Positions 14,101-27,800 of a stretch of DNA of 64,000 nucleotides are shown here, one piece after another. Every line of letters begins with the position of its first letter. Position 1 is the stretch's first letter. The notes under the pieces are model-generated. The model was not told the DNA's origin. It did not search any database and saw only the letters and a program-made list of their open reading frames with translations. This stretch comes from Leguminivora glycinivorella (taxonomy: Eukaryota > Arthropoda > Insecta > Lepidoptera > Tortricidae). Made by a program: the position numbers and the translations under genes. Location: contig NC_062975.1 of the NCBI RefSeq assembly GCF_023078275.1, positions 8,593,141 to 8,657,140 of the forward strand. The letters are read 5' to 3'.

Positions 14101-17100
14101 TGAAGGGATGGAGAGTGACATAGGGCTACTCTACTTTGTATTTTTTTCAAACCCTCCTCTTCCAGAGAATGGGGGTTGAATGTTTGTATCGAGGATTCAG
14201 CAATTTTCGACTTTAAATTTTAAGCGAAGCCGCGGGCAGAAGCTAGTATTTCTGTAAAAGGAAGTTTTATTTTCATTCTTATGACGATTTAAAATCCGAT
14301 AATTTGTATTTATGGAAGTCTAATACTTCTTATTATTAATTTATTATTAATTTCGATGTTGTAATCGAAATGAAAGTCAAGTTATTGACAGCAACTAATA
14401 ATAATTTACTCATAAATATTTCTTTATCACACCAACGCAATTCGTGGGACACAATTGCAACTCAATTAACTCTTACAACGATTTTATTTACGCCATTTAT
14501 TTAAGATAAGCCGAACCGTTTATCTCCGAGACGAAATTTATTTTGTTCATCATTAATTAGTTCTCACGTATCGATACAAAGCAAGTGTCGATGCCGACGG
14601 GAGCTAACGTAAATCAAACCTGATTGATAAATTTCTTGTAAATTAATGCTGTACAAAATCGATAACAAAATATCGATGAAATGCTATTTTTATTCTTAAC
14701 TCGAATCAATCATGCACATATACATACATAAAAATATAACAATTTATTATGGTATTTTGCATCGATTGTTTAAAATCTTTACAAAAAAGCTCAGCTATTT
14801 GCAGTTTTAGTATGCATTTTTCGTATTAATGATATATATGATATTTAGTTAAGAAGATGTGATTTAGCATAAAACTTCATCACTACCACAACATCTAAAA
14901 AACAAAAGGTTACAAAATTAAGGTTTCAGTTACACAAGTTGTCGCCACCGTTAATTTACTGCTCAAAGTGTCGATGCAGCAATTTGCAATTTAATAGCTT
15001 GTACCCGACGTTTTGAAATAGTGAACGTTAACAAGATGTGAAATATTCGCTTCAAATATCCTCACGATAGTTTCCTAACATATTTGTAATGAAGATAGTA
15101 TATGTGGCAGGACATCACTAAGTTCACATCTCAAAAACAATTATGGAAAACAATAAATTTAAATGTTTTGCGCCTCTGGGCTCGAACCCGGTCCAATTAG
15201 AGCCTGGCCGTCCGCACTAAATCTCGCAGTGCTACCATGCTACACTAATTCATACGGCCCGCCAACGACCACTCATAACTGTCGACATCGACACAGACTA
15301 AAACAGCTTCTCGCACATCGATAACTTATATGCTGACGTCACTACACTAGTTACAACAGCTCAAATGCAGATTTGTTACTTGATTGGATAAGGTATAGGT
15401 ATCTTGCAATTCGTCAAAAGTCGAATTGTGCATTTACTCGTATTTTTATTATGTACAGATATTTACTTGTGACTTGACACATTTAGGACATTTCATGGTT
15501 AGTTAAAGAACTTTATTTCCCAAAAGAAAATTTACATTTTCACTTAATGAGAAAAAAGTGTTATACTAATACAAAATGGTTTTGTTAATTTTTTTTATAC
15601 TACGTCGGCGGCAAACAAGCATACGGTCCGCCTGGTGGAAAGCGGTCACCAACCTATGAACGCCTGCAACTCAACTGGAGTGTCACATGCGCGTTGCCAA
15701 CCCATTAGAAGCTTGTACACTCCCTTTTACTGTGTTAAGTACACAGCAAAAAAATAATGTACAAGTTCCAAAGAGGGTTCGGGTTGCCGACGACTCAAAG
15801 GACAATAGACGGAACAAATTAGTTCCGTGGATCCTTCCGTCACCAGCACACCACACCCTCGTTGAGCTCTGCAGCCTTGTAGTGGCAGTAGTGTAGGTAC
15901 AGGTAGGTATATTGGATAACCAGATTTATTTAAAACAGATAAATAATATAGCAACTTACACAATAATACACCTGTGGTTAACAAAAGCTAGAATTACCAC
16001 ATACGATACGAGCATGACATGCCAATCAGCTTTTGCACCTTTTGCGAAATTGCTGTCTTTCAATTTTAACCAACGCTTTGAAGTTTAAAAATATTTTTTT
16101 TACTTCTTAATGTGTTTTATCCCACCATTGTCTATTGATTCGTTTTTAAGTATATTTATGTTTCTGGTTCTAGGTTAATAATTAAGTACTTGAGTAGTTA
16201 CTAAGTAGTTAAGTAGTTACCTATTGCCTACAGACTTTATTTAGTAATCCTTTTCATTTAACTGTTAAGACCTGTAACTATAAATTTCAACGATTTTGAT
16301 GTAATTGTAATTTCTAATTTTGATGTAAGTAACTGTTTTTCATTATATTAGCTAATGAAATCAATGTCTACGAAACCCCTTTTTGATTTATTTAATTTCT
16401 TTGTGGCAGTAGGCAATCATTTGGTGGCCTGCGCGGCTGCGGCGGTCGGGCCGGCGGCGGCGCACGCGCCTCCGCACCTGCTCTAAGCCCTCGGTAATTA
16501 TTCCACCACTCATTATATGATTATAAGACTTTTTTGGTGCTTTCAATCAAATTACACCTTGACTCGACCACTTTGTACGAGTGAGATGTCATAAAAGTTT
16601 TTTGTACAATAATTTTCGTTTGACGGTTATGTGTAAACGAAAATATTTTTTGTGGCGCACGCTTAATACAAAAGCCTACCTACTTCACTTTTGCTTCGAC
16701 GTTTATCCATCCAGCTGATTGCAAAAATCTTAGAAATAGAAAACAAGGACTTAAGGGATTAATGCGAGCTTTTGTTACTTGCGAAGGATTAGACATTGTT
16801 ACAAACGAGTTTTATCTTTGTGTTAGCGAGATGGACAATGGGCATGAGCACTTTCAATTTGAAAGCTTTGAATACAAGTAAACAGTGGCACCCGACAATA
16901 CTGCCTCTCGCAAATCCTCTTGCACAAAGGCGAGTAGATTTAGAAAGAATGTTTTGCGCTAATTTCGCTCCGGACTGTCACGGAGATCACCTAAATGATA
17001 ATTCTAAATTTGAATTAGTGTAAACGCGAGCTCCGCAAAGTTTAGCACTCGAGCGCATCGATGGTATGATAGGCGGACATAAATAAATAATTAGACGCGG

Positions 17101-20100
17101 CTCGAGGAAGTAGGGGAGCGAGGGGGCACTCGGATAGTTGGAGATACTATCTCTCGCAACCGCGCTTTGTGTCAAACGTCAGATGCTTATCTCGAAGATG
17201 TTTACAGATGTACCGGAGGGGTAACGGCCCAAACTCTCTCGTGGACGCAATCAGCCGCATAACACTAATAGGTTGGCTGGCTTGATAGACTGTGAGTTAA
17301 TTACTTTGCTTTGTCTTGACATTACCGATCCGACTACTTGGAGAGGTTGAGCTTTTTTGAATGTATTTCCAGTATAAAAAAATGTGAGTGCAATGGAACG
17401 GGTTTAATGTGTTCCTCTCGGCCGTAGATCACGCTAGATGGCGCTGATAGCGTGGCCGCGGGCCAGATCTGCGATCATCTCGCTCGGTGTCTAATCGCCT
17501 AATTACCTCGCGGTAGCGCGCTGTTGCTAGCTACTTTGAGATAAACCAATATACTTGTTAGATTGAATCATATTACAAACGCTTTTACAGCGAACATAGA
17601 ACCAACATTGATAAGAAGTTAAAGCACAAGTATTTTTTGTACATTATAATCTTTAAATTGCGGTATCACCTTCGTGTATCGTTCTCACGTGAAATCTGCA
17701 AGAGGTTGCAAGTTGCAAATAAAGTTCTATGCAATAGGTAAAGTCAGGCCACTATTTTGCCTTATATTTGCCTTCATCACGACCGCAAGAATCTGTTATA
17801 AATGTAGAACGCAACGGTCTTTTCTCAAGCATCGATATCGAAGCTCAAAATCTCCATTTCTCGTGACAAAAGCTTGTGACAAAGTGGGCATTGCGAAATC
17901 TCGCCCGACCTAAGCGCAATAATTGTTTTGTGCAAGGACACAGCCTTATCACCCGGACGATCAGACTGACGTGCAGCTGCTATATTCGTATTTTTAAAAC
18001 CCACTATAAAATTTTATATGAAACAAAATAGACTTGTGATTATTTACCGTAAAAATCGACACGGTTGTGGAGGCCAGAATTTTAAAGTGTGGTTATCATC
18101 AACAACCCGCAACAGTAAATACATTTGTTAGCTATTACAACGAAACATAAATAGGTAAAAATTATGATTACGGCCATAGAAATCAGATTTGATTTTAAAA
18201 ACGGTTCTAATTGCTTTTAAACTGATAGTTTCTAGAATTGCGACGCCCATTTTCTGAAAATATTACTAAGACGGTAAATCAGCTGGGAATCGCTCACTAA
18301 ACAGAATGGGAGCTTAAGACTCATGAATAAAAACATTCTATTTAGCGCTACGCTCGCCACCGCGGGGTTCGGCGCACACGACATGTGCCTTTAAACGGTA
18401 GGGGGAAGAGCCAAAGTTGCGTATAAAGTTAATCGGACATATTCGGCTATGTGGGGCAGCTCAACGCAAACGCATTTCCGGCCGAACGCTGCCGGGAAAA
18501 AGCCATTTAAAACAAAAAGAAAAAAAATAGTAACGCGCCGCGCGCCGCGCTCGGACACTTCCGGTGGGCGCCATTTTTTCTGTATTGCCAACAGATAAAA
18601 TCTTTCCGGCCTACTGCGCGAACACCCGCTCTTATTTCTTTTATAAAGGTTTTTACGCGATCGCTTTTTGGCAAAATTAGGTGTTTTCTTAATAGAAAAA
18701 CTTTCATGGCTGTTTTGAAATTATGACTTTTACCACGAAGCGCTACTGAAACAGATTTTGATATCCTTCCTAGCATAATACCAGGCACCTATTATGTTGT
18801 AGTAATGTCACTTTTGAGTCATTATTTGTGAAAATACATTATCACAACTATACTATGGCTGTGTTCAAATAAGAATAAAGAGCGTTTAACCAATACGTTT
18901 TCGGTATACAGTTAAGACTAATTCAAGTGCACGAGTTAGCAACAGAGTTGCATGATAATCACATTAATATATGTTTAATATCCAGTGGACGAAACCTTTT
19001 CCGTCGAGCTCGCAAAACTCGGGAACAATGAACACCACAATTAGTGTAGGGCATTTGCATCGCTACGAATTCAACGGCCGAACTTATGTAAATGAGATAG
19101 CTGTTCAATGTTGAATATTCAAATTGATGTCATTATAACATACGCCCAGCCAACCGGCCATTTGGCTACCGGCCAGTCTGTTAGTAATGTAATGTAATGA
19201 GTAAATTTTAACGCTCCTTATTTTAAACCGCACACAATGTTCAATTTTATATCCAATTTGTCCGTTCCTGAAATGTTTTATTTTATTGTTCAACTACGTG
19301 CGATGAAAAAAGAAATTCAATAGCACTTATAAAATATACACCACATCGATGTGTTATTAATCGATACCTCACCCGATCGGGCGCAGAGATTTATTTTGTA
19401 TCCATAACCTAACATTAAAAACCTAATGCTCCTTTAGTGCGAGCGACTGGCATAAAAGAAAAACACAAGAAAAAACAGTGACTGTCAAATTCCCTCGGAT
19501 GCTGGCTGAACAAAACAGCACTTTAGACGAGTAAAAAAATAAAAAAGCAAGAGCTAGAAGAGCGTTCTCGATTCAAAAATTGAATTGATCGCCCCATTGT
19601 ATTCCAAATGTATCATTTGAGCTGTTATTATGGGCTCTCTCTCTAGCGCTCAATACAAGTTGGTAATCCAATACTTTTGTATGGGAGGCACTTAACACAG
19701 CGAGCTAGTTACAAAATGTCACATGTGTTATAATTTGTTTAGTATCTTGGAAGTGTAGTTACATTCCAATTAAACGTTAAAAAATGCACGCCGCGCATGT
19801 TATTTTTAACGAGCATATATTTATCGTCAGATGTAGGTATCTACACTGAACTGATACGTAGGAGGACTTTATAGGAGGGTCCTGAACATCCTACATAAAA
19901 ACTACACTGTCGCAAAACGAATTAATGTGTAGAAAACAATCGAACGCACAAAAAACCAAAATAGCATTTCATCGAAAGATTAAGAAGGTTGCCCCAAAAA
20001 AAATGAATAGTTACTAACCACAAAAACCTAATCGAGTATAGTCGGAGGAAGTAACGAATAAACGAGCGTGATAAATTAAATAAACAAATTTATAAAAACT

Positions 20101-23100
20101 TCAACAGACGGACGAAGCTTTGTAATGGCTTATTGCGGTCGGTTGGCGTGCGGGACTCGAACCCACGCACCTACAGTAATCCTATTACCCATTGTGGATG
20201 GCCAAATAAATAATTTATTTTCAATCGCTTTCAATTGATACCTACAGGGTTTTTATTCCCAAGGCGGCTATTCTAAAACTGCATCGTCATGTCAACCACT
20301 CTGATTTTCAAGTTCAAAAAATCGCGTTTAAAATATGTCGTTCGTTATTTGCATAATCATTCCCATAAGTATTGAAATTAAAAGTCGACTCACGGTCAGC
20401 GCATTCCCATATCAATCAAAAACAAAATGTATACAACTAATAAATGTTGTTATTGAAAACAATAACAAAGGAGTGGGGCAAAAGAACAAGGTCCTTGAGC
20501 TGTATGGGGCAATTGGAGAGCTCGCGGGGCTCGCTACAACTGTAGTCACGCTCGTAGAACCTTTGAAAGATATATTTGGAGTAAACATACTTGAGTGCAT
20601 TGTTTGTGCACTATACTGCCGTAAACGGTCTTGATATTTGAAGACATGTGATGTTAATCTCTGCAGTAACAGACTATTGTTACAAAAATATATTTAGTAA
20701 TAAAATATGTAATTATTGATAATATTTTAAAGTAAATAACCCAAAAAGTTTGTTACGATAAGATATTTAGAATTTTCCATTAAAGTTTATTGTCAGGAAC
20801 AACTCGTCTAATGTTATCTTGATTTAGTTATTTTTTAAATTACAAGCAGTTCTCTTTGTGATCATCTAATTTATACCATATTATTAGCAATATTATCATG
20901 TCATGTAAGTACCTACATTATACGAAACAAAATTACAGTAAAATATACTTTTTCCACCAGTTACATACGTTTAGAATATTTCCATATTTATTATAATATA
21001 GGGTATAGTATCAAGAGTCCTCAGGCCGGAGCAGAGCGGTGACGTCGGCATCACAATACGCCGTGCTTTGTTGTATGAATTGCATTTTTTGAGTGAAATC
21101 GATCACGAGGCATCCGCCTCGGGCCACTTATTATACTGTATTTATTTACACATTGTGTCGGAAATTTACTAAGCAAATCGACAATATCGATTCTGTTTCT
21201 TTTTGCTTTTGTGAGGTTTTGACGGTTGTTTGACAATTTGTACGTTTACAAATTATTTATGTTTGATTTCGTGGTGAATTTACGAGTGTTTGACTGTTTA
21301 TTAGTTTATCGATTTGTTTTTATTGTTTGTGATTTAGAAAACTATTATCGGGGCTTAAATGCAAGTAAAACAGTATCTATGTACTGTACTCCAGTAATTT
21401 AAGACACCTTCATGGATTTGCACGCTAAAAAAGGTGAAATAATGTTATGTTTACTTCAATAATTAAGATCTGGAAAAACTTACCCTTTTTTGCAGATTTT
21501 GTGTTTTGAAATGAATTATTTTTAATGCATTTAAAAAATACATGTAGCTTTTTAAGTGATACTTATTGGTTGTTCTGCGACGGAAGATACCTATCATGAA
21601 TCAAAACTACAAAGACATCTTTAGATCATGGAATACTAAACAATCGTTTCAGAGCATAGCAAAATAATAATAGTCGCAATTGCGCCGGCAGTGACACGGC
21701 CGTATAAATATGTATGAGAAGGCGGTGCGCTACCTCGGCTACCATGCACGCCCGTCATTACCCAGCTTCTGAAGGAGCCATTGTAACTCCCGAATAATTA
21801 CCTACAATACTTACAATGTCGTATACATTTCCAGAGAAAAAAATGTCGAGTGCTCGTAAAAGACCCTTTGACAGTTAATTTTAGTCATTGTTGCGCTCTC
21901 CCGTTTGATATTCTTTCGGATCGAGCGATTTTCGATTGTTTCTTTGGGGTTCGTAGTGGCGTGAGAATAAAAATGCTAATACTGTTTTGTTTTTCACATT
22001 ATATGAAGAGTTTAACTGCGCACTACATTTTAACTGCGAGATTTTAAGGCTTTTATGTCTTTATAAACATTGCTTGTGAAAATTACATAATGATTTGTTA
22101 CATACATACGTTTTCTTCGTAGTCTATGATAACCGTAGCATAAGCATGAACAGCGTAGCTAAATTAAAATAAAAAATAAAAAATTAGTCAGTGCGGACAA
22201 GAATTATGGCATATTCAGGGAACTAACCAATACATTCCATGACTCATCTCCTTCCATCCTACACACTCTATACTTACAATTTTTACAACATCAATTCAAT
22301 AACAATAATTCAACTTATCTGAACTTTGACTCCCATTGACTCCCTAAACTTTAATTAAAACGTGTCCCCGATTTATTCAACATTAGATGGTATCCCGCGT
22401 CCGTAATTCATTTGAGACAATCGTATTGGGTTTTATGACACATTAGACCGCTCAGGGGTGCGCACTGCGACCCGGTTATCTGTCACCGAGATACTGTCAA
22501 CTGATCCCGAGGGGCATGGGGGAGTTAACTAGACGTAGTCACTGATTCTTTTTAAGCCGGACGATGAATGGAACAAAACGGATAATAGTAGCAAACAGTT
22601 AACTGATTTATGATATTTTTATCCATACTTACTCGAATATTAAGTAAACGGGTCACATGAGAACTATTGCAAGATTTTATTACAGTACTCAGGTACAACA
22701 TGACACCTAGTTATAGATATCGCCGCAATGAATAGTATTGAATAGTCAAGGAAGTCTCAAATAAGGAAAATGGACTAGATTAATATATTTTATTAGTGTT
22801 TTGGTAAATATTATAATTTATACACTGACTTTTGACTGTGGGATGTGGGGTAAATTGTGGCGTAGGCGAGAGGCTGGCAACCTGTCACTGCAATGTCACA
22901 GTTTCGTTTTCTTTCAACCCCTTATTTGCCAAGAGTGGCACTGTAACTTCAGCAGTTTCATGTGCTCTCGCTCTGCCTACCCCTTTATGGGAAACAGGCG
23001 TGATTATATGTTGTTTGTATATAATTTATAAACGGAGCCTTAAAAACAGTTAAAAGCAATAACAATAAGTACGAGTATGTAAGGCGCAGGTGAAAAAATA

Positions 23101-24846
23101 TAATGAAATATACATTTGTTATCGCTTCATTAATGGTAATGACATTGTATGAAGACTGTAAGTAATTAATAATGTTACAAAAGGTACTTAATTATGAAGT
23201 TATAACTTAAACGTGTCACTTAGATAGGTAAGTACATGTCATAAGGTGTACATATGATTGGGTAGTAAAGAAAGTCACAATTTTATCAGTTATCTCTCAG
23301 CGAAATATTGACAATGACAAGAGCTTTGTAGCTAAAACTCTACATATGATGTGTGTCCTAATACTCCTAATATCGAATATTTTTGATCCTTTATCTACAA
23401 CTGCATATACCTAATACACGTTAGATCAAAAGCGTGCAAACAAGGAAGAATTTCTGTTAGATAAAAAAGCCGTGAGTTTTCCTTTAGGTAGGTAGGTATT
23501 ATTAAAAAGTAGGACCAGTGTGCGTAGGCGAATGCACAAACGCTCACGACAATATCTCTTTCGTAGCTATCTATCTCTATCGATCTTGCGTATTGGCACG
23601 ACAGAGCCAGACTACATTTCTGCGGCGTTTGGCGTCAAATGCTGAGTCAGGAATCTTCATGGCAATTATGTGTACCTACTTACCTTTTTGTGATGTTATG
23701 TGTGTAAATAATTCTCCGTTGTTGATCTGTATTTGTGTGTGTCTTTTTTTGTATTATTTTGCCATGAATAAAAAATATTTCTATTTCTATTTCAGAAATG
23801 CCATTCGGCTACGGGGCCAGATGGGACTGGGCAGGACGCGTCTCTACTCCGAATGATCTGTATGAGACTAAAACATTCCCAGTGGGGTCAAATTATAGGA
23901 CACCATCTCATCCGACATGGCGGCACGAGATCGCAGCCTAATCAAAGGCTGGTGGGAGAACCGCGTGGAAGAATAAGGAGGTCTTAACCTAACACTTTTT
24001 TTATTATAGGACATTATTACACAGATTGACTGAGTCTCACGGCAAGTTCAAGAAGGCTTGTGTTGTGGGTACTCAGACAACGATATATATAATATACAAA
24101 TATGTACATAGAAAACATCCATAAGAAGGGAACAAATATCTGTGCTCATCTCACAAATAAATGCCCTTACCGGGTTTCTAACCCGGGACCACGGCGTAGC
24201 AGGCAGGGTCACTACGCGCGCGCGCTGCGCCAGACCGGTCGTCTGAGATAATGTAGGTAGGCTCATTATAAGAGTTGTTGTAGGTACTCACATTGTGCAG
24301 CTTATAGTAGAGTCCGCAGGCGTTGCAGACGGGCTCGCCGTTCTGGTTGCGGCGCCAGAGGGTAGTGGTGGTCGTCTTGCAGTTCGCGCAGGAGGTGCCC
24401 GCGCGCCGCGCTGCGCTCTGTAGCGACTGTAACAAGAGAGGGCTAGTTAGGAGAGGATTAGACATGGATTTTGGACGCAAAAAACATCAAATATTATGTT
24501 CAATGTCCTATAACAGGTATATAGTTAATGCAGGACATTTATACTCAAATTAACTTAATTCCAACGGTAAGCGAAAGAAGGATTGTGTAATGGGTACTCA
24601 TACAGCGATGTATTTGTATACAATATACAAACACAGTATAAAACACCCATAACACCAACAAATATGGCCAGGCAAATCATTTCCCTGGACCGGATTCGAA
24701 CCCATCAGTGAATCCACTTAAAAGACAGAGCCACTAGCCACTATACTCGCTACCCTATATAGGTCGTGAAATACCTACATGGGTATCTATAGCATTAGCT
24801 ATACTTAAAGGTCAGCTGTGCCAAATTTGCTCCCTACATTATTTTT

Positions 24847-24888
<42 letters not shown>

Positions 24889-27800
24889 TCTATGAAAACT
24901 TTATCATAACCTCGAATTATTTGTCTTGAATGACATCATAAAAGTGATGTTCTAGGTACATGTGCTTTCTAAAGTAAACTCAACAAAGTAGTAGCATTAT
25001 TAACTAGGTAAAAACCGCACTGGTCATAATTTACTCTTAAACACAGTCCACCGGCTGCAGCCGCTGACTGCACGGTAATTTTATTACCACATGACACCCG
25101 AGTTTCTACACAGGATTTATTGGAGCAAACGTTCCATTACAGAAAATATGTAAACCGACACACGCAAATTTAGTATCCCATTAATGTTGGCTAAAACAAT
25201 CAGCATAAAACATGACATCGGGTCGCAAAACGACGCGACCGACAAAAAGTGAACACTCCAACATCGATTCTAAAAAGCGAGGTAGCTATCGCCGACTCCT
25301 ACACCTGCCCATTACTACCCGTCAATCAAATAAAAAATATCCACGGCATGCGGTGGCCGTTTTATACAGTCCACAAAAGTGCCTCACTCAATTAAAAATG
25401 CATTCGTCCCAAACGGACACGAAAATAAAACGAGCTTCAATCCAACTCATAATAAATCCATTAATTTGTCATGTCATTTTATCGGACAAAAAGCATTGAG
25501 GTCGTACAGCATCTCGGGAACTATTTAAGTCTCCGCATCTTGCGCTGTAAGTAGAACATGTACTGGAAAACCATATATCACTTTAATACCGTTCACTTCA
25601 GTAGGTACCGTAAGACTACGTTTTAGGAAAATTATGCAAGATTAACAAATCAAAATTGCAATTTATTTTGGCAAGGGCAAGTGGACGGTTAGGCAGATAA
25701 ACTAGTGAACTATAGGTATAATAAGTAGGTATGTAGGTATGTTTATACCTTTGTATAAATGTAATAAAATTAACATTGATTCCTAGTACTTAAACAAAAA
25801 AACATTAATCGAAGTCGTGATCATAATGTACCTATTGTAGACACAGACGAAATAGCTTCATATTGGAATAACGAAATATTAAATGGTTCGCGTTAATATT
25901 CGCCGCGTCATGGCAGCTCCTTTGTGTCGGAATAAGATTAGACCTCTCCATATTAGCCGATACGACCACTGACAATTTTTCTCCACTATGAAAGCCAATT
26001 GAGTGGATTCTATAGAAATCACTCTAAACTTCACCAACACGTCCATTTAGTTGGGGATGTTATAATACTTAATTTCGTTTTATTCACAATGAATCAGATA
26101 ATACAGAAATTAGGTCTAGATTTTATGACTCAATTACCCGAAACCGATTTTATAATCTGTAGATAAGGTTTCTCATCAAGTTATAACGGGAGAGTGCATC
26201 ATCCGACCCGGGGGAGCCCAGTAAATCAGAGAGGGTACTAAGCCGATTACAGGAGTCAACCGGCGCGAGGGGCGGTTTTATTTCCGTGGAAAAACGGCTG
26301 TTTACTCGTAATTTTATGAGCGAATTACTTTCTCTCCTCGAACGCTGAAACGGCTGGAAAACTCGTAAATTTTATGACCGAGATTATTTTTTATTTGGGT
26401 CATTCGTTATTGGCGGCTCGGTGCGCAAGCGTCGTGCTCAGCCCGAAATCCTCGCGGGCATCTCAACGAGGAATGCCGGGTATGCGCGCACTTGTTCTCC
26501 TGCCTAAGAGGGTTATTAATTGTTAAACCCGGTTCACTGTCAACAACGTCCTAGGATCGATGTCGCGCAGACGTAAAAAACACATCAACTACAAAACATA
26601 CCGGCACAGATCTTTATTTGAAATAAACAGATAAATTCAGTGCATATTGTGACATCAGTACTCTAATTTTCAGTGTTGTGTAAACTCAAAAGAGGCGCGT
26701 CGACAATATCAAGGGGCTGCTTTGTTGGCTGTCAGGAACAAAAACAAGCCTTTGTTGCTGAGGGCCGATGTAGGGATTATAATAGACACACGACCCTATA
26801 AAGTGGACAGTTTACGTGCCTCTGCAATGGACGGGAATCAGATAAACGGTTGTCATTGTCAGGTACAAAGGAGTTTTCGAAAAACAAGCTATTGATGTCG
26901 CCGAATGACATAATTAGGTCGACATGGTATGTGTTGATTAAATGCCATATTCAGAAAATTCAACATATACATAATCGTAGACACAAATGAGGCAAAATCA
27001 ATATCAGCATATGCTTTAGCCCCTCTACAAGAACGAAAATTTGTTAAATGTACTTAACGCATAATAATTTATTGACAAAGTTTATCAGCGCCGAACACAC
27101 AAGCTGATTATCACGCGTCACTTAATACAAATTCGTCTAATTCAATAAAGCACCCACATTAAAAACATATTTCCATAAAGCCGGCCCTCCCCGCGATCCA
27201 ATCAGCCTTATCTCCCCCGGCCCTCGGCAAACACCTCCTAATCTAATCAAATCACAGCCTCCGTCTTCCCTAATCTATCTACCTATCTACACCTAAACAT
27301 AAAATTATATTGCAAAAAGGCATGGTTACCGACATCCCCTCATATATTCGCAAACACAAGCAAAATTTAACCTACCCGGAAGCACCTCTCTATGCTACTA
27401 CATAGCTGGAGGAACGGTAGACGTATAGCTGGGAACAGAGCCCTCGTCACGCACACAGCGGCGCGACACTCACGTCGCACGCACACCGCCGCGACTATCA
27501 GCATTATCTACGCCATCTAGATCCCACTACGAGAACCCCCAAGGGGGAGGCAATCCATTTACCAGACCGATTTCTCCATCCAAATTTGCCTCTTTCTCGT
27601 TTAAGTTTAGAGATCACAATCGCACGGCAAACGCGCTGTTTTTAAAGGTTTACACGGCCCCTAGCAGTGAAAGCGCGGAATCGATGTAGCCTTTACCCCT
27701 CGCCCCGCACCAGTTTTTCCGGCACTCCGTCCTTATCTGGCCAGAGCGATTAGATAAAGAGAGATAGAGCGTGAAAATAAAGATTTTCATCGTGTTCACT

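Larger units (their letters stand above)
3777..24291 (-). other. srp: 20.5 kb srp intron (C-finger exon to basic-tail exon)
   Basis: No additional coding exon could be supported on either strand. It contains several mobile-element remnants listed separately (near 4.9, 6.7, 7.4, 7.7, 13.5, 14.1, 15.2, 15.7, 23.6 and 24.1 kb), a degenerate tandem array (8.09-8.42 kb), GC-rich islands (about 8.58-8.70, 12.26-12.32 and 16.42-16.49 kb) and CTCF-like motifs (9.23 and 17.44 kb). ORFs in this region (60-140 residues) lack domains and several overlap repeats. Confidence 0.7.

Noticed and set aside
20335..20634. 99-residue plus-strand ORF with LELYGAIGELAGLATTVV segment
   Set aside because: Somewhat protein-like, but no family recognised and no supporting splice or promoter context; the reverse frame is also open. 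Could be an old transposon fragment.
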